Positions 10,927-19,157 of a stretch of DNA of 42,340 nt are shown here, in pieces. The notes under the pieces are model-generated. The model saw nothing but the letters and a program-made list of their open reading frames with translations. It did not search any database and was not told the DNA's origin. Source of the stretch: Hoylesella timonensis 4401737 = DSM 22865 = JCM 15640 (lineage in GTDB: Bacteria; Bacteroidota; Bacteroidia; Bacteroidales; Bacteroidaceae). Positions within the stretch are counted from its first letter, which is position 1; every line of letters starts with the position of its first letter. The stretch covers positions 143,795 to 186,134 of the forward strand of contig NZ_HG417090.1 of NCBI RefSeq assembly GCF_000455445.1, written 5' to 3'. A program made the translations under genes and the position numbers.

Positions 10927-11216
10927 CATTTTCGTTCACCAAACATTTTTAAGTACAACTTAAAGAGTTGTTATTCTCTTTTATGAAAAATAAACAATCG
11001 TTTATCTGATAATCTTTTCTTCTCTATCTTTCATTGTTGTTTTATTTTTAACGATAGTAGTTCTTTAGTTCTTGTAATGCCAATGCTTAACTATTTCTCT
11101 AAGTTCTTCATTTACTTAATGATGTATTAGTTTTGACGGATATGATAACAAAACTCACAAATTGTGCAAAAAATCATTGTAAATAGTGAAAACTTATAGA
11201 ATTTTTGTGATAAAAC

Positions 11217-11247
11217 TTGTGAAAATTAAAAAACATACCTATATTTG
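11217..11247 (+). promoter_or_regulatory. Promoter of the AraC-type regulator gene
   Basis: TTG (11217-11219), 20-bp spacer, TATATTTG (11240-11247). This matches the -33/-7 consensus and leaves a leader of about 30 nt. The rest of the 358-bp gap (10927-11284) is very AT-rich. It contains a short palindrome CACAA-A-TTGTG near 11157-11167, but no gene was seen in it. Confidence 0.75.
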
Positions 11248-11284
11248 CAAGTAAAGAGAATAATATTAATAAATCACGAATTGT

Positions 11285-11761
11285 ATGGCAAAGTATAACA
11301 TCACTGAGAAAAAAGAGAAAGAGGCTGCCTACCGTTCGCTCGTTAGTCCCCAGTTGATGGACGAACTGAAGGAAAAAATCTTAGACATTATCCTTATTCA
11401 GAAGAAGTATAAAGACAAGAATTATTCAGCGAAAAAGTTAGCCGATGAGCTTGGTACCAACACACGATACATTTCAGCGGCTGTCAATGTTCGTTTTCAC
11501 ATGAATTATACTTCCTTTGTGAATAAGTTTCGTATCGAAGAGGCGATGGCATTACTCGCAGATAAACGCTATCAAGATTTGAACATGGAAGAAATCTCTG
11601 ATGTGGTAGGATTTGCGAATAGACAATCGTTTTATTCCGCATTTTACAAACTCAATAACTGTACTCCTCGTGAATACAGGATTGAACATTTAGGAGTACA
11701 GCCCCAAGAGCCTGTTGCGCCTAAGAAAAGAGGGCGGAAACCGAAATCTAAGAAAAAATAA
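11285..11761 (+). CDS. Small AraC-type helix-turn-helix regulator with basic AT-hook-like tail
   Basis: 158 aa. Residues about 30-135 form a double helix-turn-helix of the AraC type: YSAKKLADELGTNTRYISAAV, then MEEISDVVGFANRQSFYSAFY and CTPREYR. No ligand-binding or sensor domain precedes it. The C-terminus is basic (PKKRGRKPKSKKK) and resembles an AT-hook (RGRxP core), which in known proteins grips the minor groove of AT-rich DNA; that role here is inference. Own promoter at 11217-11247. The DPP III gene starts 21 bp downstream on the same strand, so they may be co-transcribed. The target genes are unknown. Confidence 0.88.
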   Translation: MAKYNITEKKEKEAAYRSLVSPQLMDELKEKILDIILIQKKYKDKNYSAKKLADELGTNTRYISAAVNVRFHMNYTSFVNKFRIEEAMALLADKRYQDLNMEEISDVVGFANRQSFYSAFYKLNNCTPREYRIEHLGVQPQEPVAPKKRGRKPKSKKK

Positions 11762-11782
11762 TTTTATTATTTTGCATTTATA

Positions 11783-13759
11783 GTGATTCAACATTTTAAT
11801 TACTCGGACGAGCGATTTGCTGATTTGCAAATGCTTCGTTATCGATTAAAAGGCTTTGAGACGCTTAGCCTTCAACAAAAAATATATATCTACTATCTAT
11901 CTAAAGCTGCACAAGCTGGTCGGGATATTACCACCGATCAGTTTGGTAAATACAATCTCAAGATACGAAAAGTCTTAGAGCTGATTTATGCGCAGCACGC
12001 CAATGCTATTGATAGCCCTGAGTTCCAAGCTTTAGAAGTTTATCTCAAACGGATATGGTTTTCTAATGGTATCTATCATCATTACGGTTGTGAAAAGCTA
12101 CAACCCGGCTTTTCGCCTTCTTTCTTTAAGTCGTTGTTATTGACTATTCCGCCGTCGCAATTGCCATTGAAGGCAGGGCAGTCGGTTGAAATGCTGTATG
12201 ATGAATTGTATCCTGTACTCTTTGACCCCGACTACCTACCAAAGCGAGTCAACAAAACTGATGGAGACGATTTGGTGCTCACATCTGCTTGTAACTTCTA
12301 TGACAACGTGACGCAGGCTGAAGTGGAGTCCTATTATCAGCGAATGAGGTGTACCCATGACGAAGAACCTATCTCTTATGGATTAAATTCTAAGGTGATT
12401 AAAGATGAAAATGGAAGGGTACAAGAAGTTAAATGGACCTCAAGAGGACTCTATGGGAAAGCCATTCAGCGTATTATCATGTGGTTAGAGAAGGCAATTC
12501 CCTATGCAGAAAACGACCAGCAAAAGCATGTTTTGGAGCTTCTTATTACTTACTATCATACGGGAGAGTTAAAGCTATTTGACAAATTTTCGATAGAATG
12601 GTTGAAAGAACAAGATGGGCAGGTAGATTTTATCAATGGCTTTATTGAAGTATATGGTGACCCTTTAGGTTTGAAAGGGTCGTGGGAAGGCTTCGTTTCA
12701 TATAAAGATGAGGAAGCCACTCAGCGCACAAAGCTCATCAGTCAGCATGCGCAGTGGTTTGAAAATCATTCGCCAGTAGACCAAAGATTTAAGAAACAAG
12801 AAGTAAGAGGTGTGACAGCGCATGTTGTTTGTGCAGCAATGTTGGGCGGTGATGAATATCCAGCATCGGCAATTGGTATCAACTTGCCAAATGCAGAATG
12901 GATACGCGCACGATATGGTTCGAAAAGTGTCACGATAGGCAATCTCACCGAGGCTTACAATGAGGTGGCACGAGGCAATGGGTTGCATGAAGAATTTGTC
13001 GTGGATGATGAAATTCTGCGTCAAATCAACCTGTATGGAAATCTCTGTGACAATCTACATACCGACCTTCATGAATGTGTTGGTCATGGAAGTGGACAAC
13101 TATTGCCGGGCATTAGTGGCGATGCGCTAAGGGCTTATGGTGATACGATTGAAGAAGCTCGAGCAGATTTGTTTGCTTTGTACTATATGGCGGATGAAAA
13201 ATTGGTGGAGCTTGGACTACTTCCTGACACGACAGCCTATCACGCACAATATTACACGTACCTGATGAACGGTCTGATGACGCAGCTTGTGCGTATTCAG
13301 TTGGGACATAAAATTGAGGAGGCTCACATGAGAAATCGTGCGCTCATCGCCCATTGGGTGTTGGCACATGCAGGTGATGCCGTAGAGATTGTGGAGCGTT
13401 CTGTAGCAGGCACTAACGAAGTAAAGCACTATGTACAAGTCAATGACTATTCCAAATTGAGAAATCTCTTTGGAGAATTGTTGGCTGAAATTCAACGTAT
13501 CAAGAGTGAGGGTGATTTTGAAGCGGCTCGAAATATGGTTGAAACCTATGCTGTCAACATTGATTCGGTATTACACGAAGAGGTATTGAAGCGATACCGC
13601 CAATTAGATATCGCCCCGTATAAAGGTTTTATCAATCCGTGGATGAAGCCAAAATTAGATAATCAAGGAAATATTGTCGATATTGAGCTTGATTATACCG
13701 AGTCGTATGCGCATCAAATGATGAGATATTCTAAAGAGTCAGCTGCCGATGAATCATGA
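11783..13759 (+). CDS. Dipeptidyl peptidase III (M49 zinc metallopeptidase)
   Basis: 658 aa from GTG 11783. M49 enzymes cleave dipeptides from the N-terminus of short peptides. The zinc motif is HECVGH (residues 430-435, the HExxGH form unique to M49) and the second motif is EEARAD (457-462, supplying the third ligand). The N-terminal half has the helical domain typical of bacterial members (RFADLQMLRYRLKGFETLSLQQKIYIYYL). There is no signal peptide or lipobox: the protein starts almost directly at the family homology, so it should be cytoplasmic, whereas I recall some Bacteroides homologues being exported. The 3' end overlaps the next gene by 11 bp. Confidence 0.95.
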   Translation: MIQHFNYSDERFADLQMLRYRLKGFETLSLQQKIYIYYLSKAAQAGRDITTDQFGKYNLKIRKVLELIYAQHANAIDSPEFQALEVYLKRIWFSNGIYHHYGCEKLQPGFSPSFFKSLLLTIPPSQLPLKAGQSVEMLYDELYPVLFDPDYLPKRVNKTDGDDLVLTSACNFYDNVTQAEVESYYQRMRCTHDEEPISYGLNSKVIKDENGRVQEVKWTSRGLYGKAIQRIIMWLEKAIPYAENDQQKHVLELLITYYHTGELKLFDKFSIEWLKEQDGQVDFINGFIEVYGDPLGLKGSWEGFVSYKDEEATQRTKLISQHAQWFENHSPVDQRFKKQEVRGVTAHVVCAAMLGGDEYPASAIGINLPNAEWIRARYGSKSVTIGNLTEAYNEVARGNGLHEEFVVDDEILRQINLYGNLCDNLHTDLHECVGHGSGQLLPGISGDALRAYGDTIEEARADLFALYYMADEKLVELGLLPDTTAYHAQYYTYLMNGLMTQLVRIQLGHKIEEAHMRNRALIAHWVLAHAGDAVEIVERSVAGTNEVKHYVQVNDYSKLRNLFGELLAEIQRIKSEGDFEAARNMVETYAVNIDSVLHEEVLKRYRQLDIAPYKGFINPWMKPKLDNQGNIVDIELDYTESYAHQMMRYSKESAADES

Positions 13760-14357
13760 TGTAAATGAAACAGTGAAAGAAATCAAGCGTTCGTTTCGCT
13801 TGTTAATGAATGGTGTTGCCTCGCAGTCTATGCGTGAGAAGGGTGCTTCTTATTTCGTGAACTGGGGTTGTTCGTTAGGCGATTTATCCAACATGGCAAA
13901 GCAATATGGCAAAAACTACCATTTAGCGATTGCCTTATGGAAAGAAAACATCCGTGAATGTAAAATTTTAGCAACGTTGATAATGCCGCCAGAGCAATTA
14001 GATGCTGACATCGTTGATATTTGGATAGCGGACATCCACACGCAAGATTTAGCCGAAATAGCATCATTCAATCTCTTTCAATATTTGCCTTATGCTTCCG
14101 TTCTTGCCTACCAATGGATGGCGACAGATGATAAGATAAAGCAAATTTGTGCTTATCAGACCTTGTCACGCTTGTTTATGAGGGGAGTAGTGCCTAACGA
14201 ACGAGGCATTAACGAGTTCTTAGATCAAAGTAGTGTCGCTTTGCAACACGAAGATGTGGGCGTTCGACATGCCGCTATGAATTGCATCGTGCGATTTTGT
14301 GCATTGGGAGACGAGTATCATCAAATCGCAACGAAGGCACTTCAAATGGAGATTTAA
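13749..14357 (+). CDS. DNA alkylation repair (AlkD-like) HEAT-repeat protein
   Basis: 202 aa, shorter than classic AlkC/AlkD (about 230-240). Pattern is all-helical with alternating amphipathic segments, as in HEAT-like repeat glycosylases. Recognisable pieces are the N-terminal LLMNGVASQSMREKGASYFVNWG, then LAIALWKENIRECKILATLIMPP, followed by a WIADIHTQDLAE segment. Known AlkD members remove N3/N7-alkylated bases. Whether this small member is catalytically active is not certain; some relatives are non-enzymatic. It overlaps the DPP III gene by 11 bp, so translation is coupled. Confidence 0.75.
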   Translation: MNHDVNETVKEIKRSFRLLMNGVASQSMREKGASYFVNWGCSLGDLSNMAKQYGKNYHLAIALWKENIRECKILATLIMPPEQLDADIVDIWIADIHTQDLAEIASFNLFQYLPYASVLAYQWMATDDKIKQICAYQTLSRLFMRGVVPNERGINEFLDQSSVALQHEDVGVRHAAMNCIVRFCALGDEYHQIATKALQMEI

Positions 14358-14400
14358 GATTTATACTTGCATGCTGATACTTTTTTCCAAAGAAAAGTTG

Positions 14401-14408
14401 TAACTTTG
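14401..14408 (+). promoter_or_regulatory. -7 box of the first fur-like gene
   Basis: TAACTTTG, an exact TAnnTTTG match, 19 bp before ATG 14428. No TTG at the ideal spacing. An imperfect inverted repeat (ACTTTT ... AAAAGT) lies just upstream and could be an operator. Confidence 0.5.
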
Positions 14409-14427
14409 TGGTGTTATATAGCTCAAT

Positions 14428-14907
14428 ATGAAAAAAGATATCAGAAATGCCGTTAGGCAACATCTGGATGATTATCTTATCACAAACAATCTCCGAAAGA
14501 CATCTGAGAGATATGCAATTCTTGACGCTGTGCTTAGCTTAAAAGGGCATTTCTCGTTGGATGAGCTGAATGATTATCTCTTAGAAAAAAGCTTCAGGGT
14601 GAGCAGAGCAACGCTATATAACAATTTGCGGCTCTTTCAAAAGTTACGATTCGTCGTCTGTCATCGTCTTTCTAATGGTACAAAGTACGAGTCATGTTGT
14701 GACAGTAAGGACCATTGTCATCAGATTTGCACCATTTGTGGTAAGGTGACGGAGATTAACAGCGCAGAATTGAGAGACACCGTGGAGGAGATGAAGCTCA
14801 AAAGGTTCAAAAAAGACGCTTATACATTATATATATATGGGGTGTGTAGTTCGTGTCAAGCAAAGATTACACGCCGCAAATCCAACAGAAAGAAATTAAA
14901 ACCATAA
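14428..14907 (+). CDS. Fur family transcriptional regulator (copy 1)
   Basis: 159 aa. The winged-helix DNA-binding domain (RYAILDAVLSLKGHFSLDELNDYLLE, VSRATLYNNLRLFQKL) is followed by a dimerisation/metal domain with two zinc CxxC pairs: CTICG in the middle and CSSC near the C-terminus. The regulatory-site region is DKDH-like (SKDHCHQIC), and the tail is basic (RRKSNRKKLKP). Fur proteins sense Fe, Zn, Mn or peroxide; which one cannot be decided here. It lies 4 bp before purA on the same strand, so it may be co-transcribed with purA and hisS. A second Fur paralogue follows hisS. Confidence 0.93.
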   Translation: MKKDIRNAVRQHLDDYLITNNLRKTSERYAILDAVLSLKGHFSLDELNDYLLEKSFRVSRATLYNNLRLFQKLRFVVCHRLSNGTKYESCCDSKDHCHQICTICGKVTEINSAELRDTVEEMKLKRFKKDAYTLYIYGVCSSCQAKITRRKSNRKKLKP

Positions 14908-14911
14908 AATC

Positions 14912-16186
14912 ATGAATACAGGTAAAGTAGATGTGCTCCTCGGACTACAATGGGGAGATGAAGGCAAAGGGAAGGTCGTTGATGTGCTGACACCCAAATA
15001 TGACGTCATCGCAAGATTTCAAGGGGGACCCAATGCAGGGCATACCCTCGAATTTGAAAACCAGAAATATGTGTTACGAAGCATCCCCTCAGGTATCTTT
15101 CAAGGTGGAAAGCTGAACATCATTGGCAATGGGGTTGTGCTTGCTCCCGACCTCTTTATGAAAGAAGCCCAAGAACTTGAAAAGAGTGGACACGAATTGA
15201 AAAGCCGTATTCACATCTCGAAGAAAGCACATTTAATCATGCCTACTCATAGAATTTTGGATCAGGCATACGAGGCAGCACGAGGAAAGGGAAAGGTTGG
15301 AACGACAGGAAAGGGAATTGGTCCCACTTATACCGACAAGACTTCACGCAACGGTCTACGTGTAGGAGACATCTTAGACCGCTTTGACGAAAAATATCAG
15401 GCGCACAAGGAGCGTCATCTCAAGATGCTGAAAGCACTCAACTATTCTGATTTTGATATTACTGAAACAGAAAAAGAGTGGATGGAGGGCGTTGAATACC
15501 TCAAACAATTCAAGTTAGTGGATAGTGAGCATGAAATCAACCGTCTGCTTCGACAGCAAAAGACCATCTTGTGTGAAGGAGCGCAAGGCACGATGCTTGA
15601 TGTTGATTTTGGTAGTTATCCTTTCGTCACCTCTTCTAATACGATATGTGCAGGCGCATGTATCGGACTCGGTTTGGGTCCTCGCATGATAGGAAATGTC
15701 TATGGCATCATGAAAGCGTATTGTACACGTGTAGGTTCTGGTCCTTTCCCCACAGAACTCTTTGACGAAACAGGCAAGCAACTTCGTGACTTAGGTCATG
15801 AGTATGGTGCTGTGACAGGGCGTGAGCGTCGTTGCGGATGGGTGGATTTAATCCAACTGCGTTATTCTGTGATGGTCAACGGAGTGACTCATCTCATTTT
15901 AATGAAGAGCGATGTCCTTGATGAGATGAAGACAATTAAAGCATGTGTAGGCTACAAGTTGCCCGATGGCACCACTACGAAAGAGCTTCCTTTTGACTTG
16001 GAGGGTGTGGAGCCTATTTACCAAGAGTTGGAAGGGTGGCAAACAGATATGACAAAGATGACCTCTGAGGACGAATTCCCTGCTGCTTTCAAGAAATATT
16101 TGCAGTTCATAGAGGAGTTCCTTGAAACTCCTATAAAGATTGTGTCTATAGGCCCAGACCGCGCACAAACGGTGATTAGAAAATAA
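14912..16186 (+). CDS. purA: Adenylosuccinate synthetase
   Basis: 424 aa, normal length. Joins IMP and aspartate using GTP, giving adenylosuccinate, the first committed step to AMP. N-terminal [14 protein letters not shown] carries the catalytic Asp and P-loop-like GTP site, followed by GGPNAGHT with the catalytic His. [17 protein letters not shown] and the C-terminal [22 protein letters not shown] motifs are all present. ATG 14912 is 4 bp after the first fur-like gene and the stop is 16 bp before hisS. Confidence 0.98.
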   Translation: MNTGKVDVLLGLQWGDEGKGKVVDVLTPKYDVIARFQGGPNAGHTLEFENQKYVLRSIPSGIFQGGKLNIIGNGVVLAPDLFMKEAQELEKSGHELKSRIHISKKAHLIMPTHRILDQAYEAARGKGKVGTTGKGIGPTYTDKTSRNGLRVGDILDRFDEKYQAHKERHLKMLKALNYSDFDITETEKEWMEGVEYLKQFKLVDSEHEINRLLRQQKTILCEGAQGTMLDVDFGSYPFVTSSNTICAGACIGLGLGPRMIGNVYGIMKAYCTRVGSGPFPTELFDETGKQLRDLGHEYGAVTGRERRCGWVDLIQLRYSVMVNGVTHLILMKSDVLDEMKTIKACVGYKLPDGTTTKELPFDLEGVEPIYQELEGWQTDMTKMTSEDEFPAAFKKYLQFIEEFLETPIKIVSIGPDRAQTVIRK

Positions 16187-16202
16187 TGTGAAGGAAATAG
16201 CA

Positions 16203-17573
16203 ATGGCAAACAAACCAAGTATTGTAAAAGGAACACGCGACTTCTCTCCAGCAGAGATGTCTAAAAGAAATTATATCTTTAACACTATCAAAGAGGTCTA
16301 TGCTCTTTACGGTTACCAACAGATAGAAACGCCGTCGTTAGAAACGCTTCAGACCCTCATGGGGAAATATGGAGAAGAGGGCGATAAACTTTTATTCAAA
16401 GTATTGAACTCTGGAGATTTCTTAAATAAGGTAAGCGACGAAGAACTTCAAGAGCGCAATGTTTTGAAATTAGCTTCCAAGATTTGCGAAAAAGGTCTTC
16501 GTTACGACTTAACCGTACCTTTTGCTCGTTATGTGGTGATGCATCATGATGAAATACAATTCCCATTCAAGCGTTACCAAATACAACCAGTATGGCGTGC
16601 TGACCGACCGCAAAAAGGGCGTTATCGTGAATTTTATCAATGCGATGCCGATGTGGTTGGCTCTGATTCTCTATTGAATGAGGTGGAGCTGATGCAGATT
16701 GTCGATGAAGTATTTACACGATTTGGTGTACGCGTGTTGCTAAAAATCAACAATCGGAAGATTTTGACAGGCATTGCAGAAGTGATAGGTGCTGCAGATA
16801 AGATAGTAGATATCACTGTTGCAATTGACAAGTTGGATAAAATCGGACTGGAAGGTGTGAACCAAGAATTGGCGAATGCCGGAATTGATGCTGATGCCAT
16901 TGAGAAGTTGCAGCCTATCATTTCATTGCAAGGAACCAATGAAGAAAAACTAAAGACCATCGGCGAGGTGCTGAAAGACAGCGAAATAGGGCTGAAAGGT
17001 GTCGAAGAGGTTTCTTATATCTTAAAGGTATTGAAGTCGGTAGGGCTGCATCATGAAATAGAACTTGATTTAACTTTGGCTCGCGGGCTCAACTACTATA
17101 CAGGGGCAATCTTTGAAGTAAAAGCCTTGGATGTTGAGATTGGCAGCATCACAGGCGGAGGTCGATACGATAACCTTACGGGTATCTTCGGCAAGCCCGG
17201 CTTGAGTGGCGTCGGTATCTCTTTCGGAGCCGACCGCATCTATGATGTCCTTCATGCGCTCAACCTTTATCCCAAAGAAACCATCGGTAGCACTCAGCTG
17301 CTGTTTATCAACTTTGGTGACCAAGAAACGGCTTACTGTCTACCATTAGTGAATGAGGCCCGTCGACAAGGAGTGTGCACAGAGCTTTTCCCAGATGCTG
17401 TGAAAATGAAGAAGCAGATGAGTTATGCCAATGCTCATGAAATACCCTATGTGGCTTTAGCTGGTGAGAATGAAATGAAAGAAAATAAAATCACACTCAA
17501 GGATATGCGTTCTGGAGAGCAGAAATTATTGTCTAAAGATGATTTAATTCCGTTCCTTTTAGAGCAAAAATAA
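16203..17573 (+). CDS. hisS: Histidyl-tRNA synthetase
   Basis: 456 aa from ATG 16203, preceded by AAGGAA, one of the few Shine-Dalgarno-like sites in this window. The frame is open to GTG 16188, but the family begins with [15 protein letters not shown] class II synthetase: motif 2 lies in [31 protein letters not shown], the histidine-specific [12 protein letters not shown] motif is at about residue 300, and motif 3 is [13 protein letters not shown]...[10 protein letters not shown]. An anticodon-binding domain is at the C-terminus. Charges tRNA-His in the cytoplasm. Downstream of purA in the same operon. Confidence 0.97.
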   Translation: MANKPSIVKGTRDFSPAEMSKRNYIFNTIKEVYALYGYQQIETPSLETLQTLMGKYGEEGDKLLFKVLNSGDFLNKVSDEELQERNVLKLASKICEKGLRYDLTVPFARYVVMHHDEIQFPFKRYQIQPVWRADRPQKGRYREFYQCDADVVGSDSLLNEVELMQIVDEVFTRFGVRVLLKINNRKILTGIAEVIGAADKIVDITVAIDKLDKIGLEGVNQELANAGIDADAIEKLQPIISLQGTNEEKLKTIGEVLKDSEIGLKGVEEVSYILKVLKSVGLHHEIELDLTLARGLNYYTGAIFEVKALDVEIGSITGGGRYDNLTGIFGKPGLSGVGISFGADRIYDVLHALNLYPKETIGSTQLLFINFGDQETAYCLPLVNEARRQGVCTELFPDAVKMKKQMSYANAHEIPYVALAGENEMKENKITLKDMRSGEQKLLSKDDLIPFLLEQK

Positions 17574-17630
17574 TACAATTTTTCGGTAAAAAATAAAAAG
17601 TTTATGATCCAACATCAGTTTCTTTGTTGG

Positions 17631-17665
17631 TTATGAGAGAAATTATCATAAATTTTGTACATTTG
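17631..17665 (+). promoter_or_regulatory. Promoter and possible operator of the second fur-like gene
   Basis: A -7 box TACATTTG (17658-17665) lies 24 bp before ATG 17690. Immediately upstream is an inverted repeat TTATGA-N9-TCATAA (17631-17636 / 17646-17651), placed where a repressor would block RNA polymerase. Since the gene encodes a Fur-family protein, autoregulation is plausible but is inference. Confidence 0.5.
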
Positions 17666-17689
17666 CAAGCAATACAAAAAGAATAAAAT

Positions 17690-18130
17690 ATGATATTAGA
17701 TAATCAGGCTTACAACAGACTTATTGATGCGGGAATTCACCCATCGGCTCAACGTATCGCTATTATGGAGTATCTTTTGACAAATTTCACGCACCCAACG
17801 GTGGATGAAATATATAAAAACCTCTGTCCAAAAATCCCTACATTGAGTAAAACAACGGTGTATAACACATTGCGTTTGTTTGCAGAACATCATGCTGCAC
17901 AGATGATTACCATTGACGATCATCGTGTTTGCTATGACGGAAAGATGGAGCCTCATGTACATTTTTTCTGCAATAAATGTGGAAAGATTATAGACTTGCC
18001 AAACGAGGTAGCTCCCCAACTGGCGGAAAAACGTAACATCGATGGTCACATCGTGGACGAGATGCAACTCTATTATAAAGGAGTTTGCAACGAATGTGTT
18101 AATGCAGAGCTGGAAAAATCACAGAATTGA
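17690..18130 (+). CDS. Fur family transcriptional regulator (copy 2, Fur/PerR-like)
   Basis: 146 aa, typical Fur/PerR length. The winged helix spans about residues 15-80 (PSAQRIAIMEYLLTNFTHPTVDEIYKNL, SKTTVYNTLRLFAEH). The metal domain has a HVHFFC segment, CNKCGKI and C-terminal CNEC, i.e. two CxxC pairs for a structural zinc. The general layout is close to PerR/Fur proteins that control peroxide or iron response; a desulfoferrodoxin gene in the same window would be a natural target of a PerR, but no link is shown. Its own promoter lies between hisS and this gene. Confidence 0.93.
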   Translation: MILDNQAYNRLIDAGIHPSAQRIAIMEYLLTNFTHPTVDEIYKNLCPKIPTLSKTTVYNTLRLFAEHHAAQMITIDDHRVCYDGKMEPHVHFFCNKCGKIIDLPNEVAPQLAEKRNIDGHIVDEMQLYYKGVCNECVNAELEKSQN

Positions 18131-18181
18131 TTTTTATTACTGAAAAGACTTACCCTTTCACATCTTTAATATTTCAAAACG

Positions 18182-18216
18182 AACCCATTGAGTTAGCTGT
18201 TTTAACTCAATGGGTT
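18182..18216. terminator. Strong hairpin between convergent genes
   Basis: Perfect 14-bp stem (18182-18195 with 18203-18216) and a 7-nt loop, about 50 bp after the second fur-like gene. No T run follows on either strand, so it is a hairpin of terminator-like position rather than a textbook rho-independent terminator. Confidence 0.5.
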
Positions 18217-18223
18217 TGTGCTG

Positions 18224-18306
18224 TTATCTCCATGAGTTAACGCCCTTATCTACATGGGTTAATGCCCTTATCTCCATGAGTTAGTGGCGTTAAGTCAATG
18301 ACTTAA
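18224..18306. repeat. 22-bp tandem array, about 3.8 copies
   Basis: Units at 18224-18245, 18246-18267, 18268-18289 and a partial 18290-18306, in exact 22-bp steps. The core is close to CATGAGTTAA followed by CGCCC. Units differ from each other at a few positions. The array lies in the gap between fur copy 2 and the MgtC-like gene. Confidence 0.75.
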
Positions 18307-18344
18307 TTTTATAGGTGATTGTGAGTAACGAATCTGTGGATTTG

Positions 18345-19010
18345 TTATTCTATATTTTCAACCGTCACTCCGTCAAATTCAGAGATGAAATCAATAAAAC
18401 CGTTGTCAAACTTACTTCGTTTCATCACAATTTCCATGCTGACATGGTAAGCCTCTTTGGCTTGAAAACTTTCAAGTTTTACACGGTATGAATGTAAAAC
18501 AGCCTTTTCATTTTTTAATCTTAAAAGAATTTCATCAATATGTGCTTTGTCTGGTGAAATAAAGGAAAAACTGATATGGCGTGTTCCAAAATGCTGTATC
18601 GTGTAGTTCAGAACCTCCAAACAGATAAGCACCAAAACCGTGCTGGCAACAGAAACGGTGAACAATCCCGCACCCGTAGCCAAGCCGATGGCGGAAGTAA
18701 CCCACAAACCCGCAGCAGTGGTGAGTCCTCTGACTACATGTTTTTGGAAAATAATCGTTCCTGCTCCGATAAAACCAATACCGCTAACCACCTGTGAGGC
18801 AATGCGTGAAGGGTCTAAAGAGACGTTGGGTGAGGTCTCCAAAATGTGAGAAAAGCCATATTGTGAAACAACCATGAAGAGCGCACTACCAAGGGCTACC
18901 AAAAAATGGGTGCGAAAACCTGCTTCTTTGGCACGATATTCCCGTTCTATCCCAATCAGACCGCCTAAGATGCCTGCAATGAAAATCCGAATAATGAAGG
19001 TTAATTCCAT
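18345..19010 (-). CDS. MgtC/SapB family membrane protein
   Basis: 221 aa. Residues 1-130 hold the MgtC domain with four to five transmembrane helices and the family motifs GGLIGIEREYRAKEAGFRTH, ALGSALFM, GIGFIGAGTII and VRGLTTAAGLWVTSAIG. The C-terminal 80 residues form a small soluble alpha/beta domain, as in the longer members. MgtC relatives help cells cope with low magnesium and, in some pathogens, acid or host stress; the biochemical role of the family is not settled. Monocistronic as far as can be seen. Upstream (19011-19040) is a perfect inverted repeat TTATCTT-TGCG-AAGATAA that contains a near-match to a -7 box on the minus strand. Confidence 0.93.
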   Translation of the reverse strand: MELTFIIRIFIAGILGGLIGIEREYRAKEAGFRTHFLVALGSALFMVVSQYGFSHILETSPNVSLDPSRIASQVVSGIGFIGAGTIIFQKHVVRGLTTAAGLWVTSAIGLATGAGLFTVSVASTVLVLICLEVLNYTIQHFGTRHISFSFISPDKAHIDEILLRLKNEKAVLHSYRVKLESFQAKEAYHVSMEIVMKRSKFDNGFIDFISEFDGVTVENIE

Positions 19011-19081
19011 AAATTACTTTTATCTTTGCGAAGATAAATAAATTTTAGTGAAAATACAAATGAGTATCGGAAAAAATCCAT

Positions 19082-19089
19082 TATCTTTG
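19082..19089 (+). promoter_or_regulatory. -7 box of sdaA
   Basis: TATCTTTG, an exact TAnnTTTG match, giving a leader of about 60 nt to ATG 19158. A second TATCTTTG lies at 19021-19028. No TTG at the ideal -33 spacing. Confidence 0.45.
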
Positions 19090-19157
19090 TATAGCATATT
19101 GAGTTGTTCATATTTTATCGAACAATCTCCAGCTTTTTTTATAGGAATAACAGTGTT

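Noticed and set aside
18182..18306. Riboswitch upstream of the MgtC-like gene
   Set aside because: The stretch lies downstream of the mgtC-like stop, not upstream of its start, and matches no known riboswitch core.
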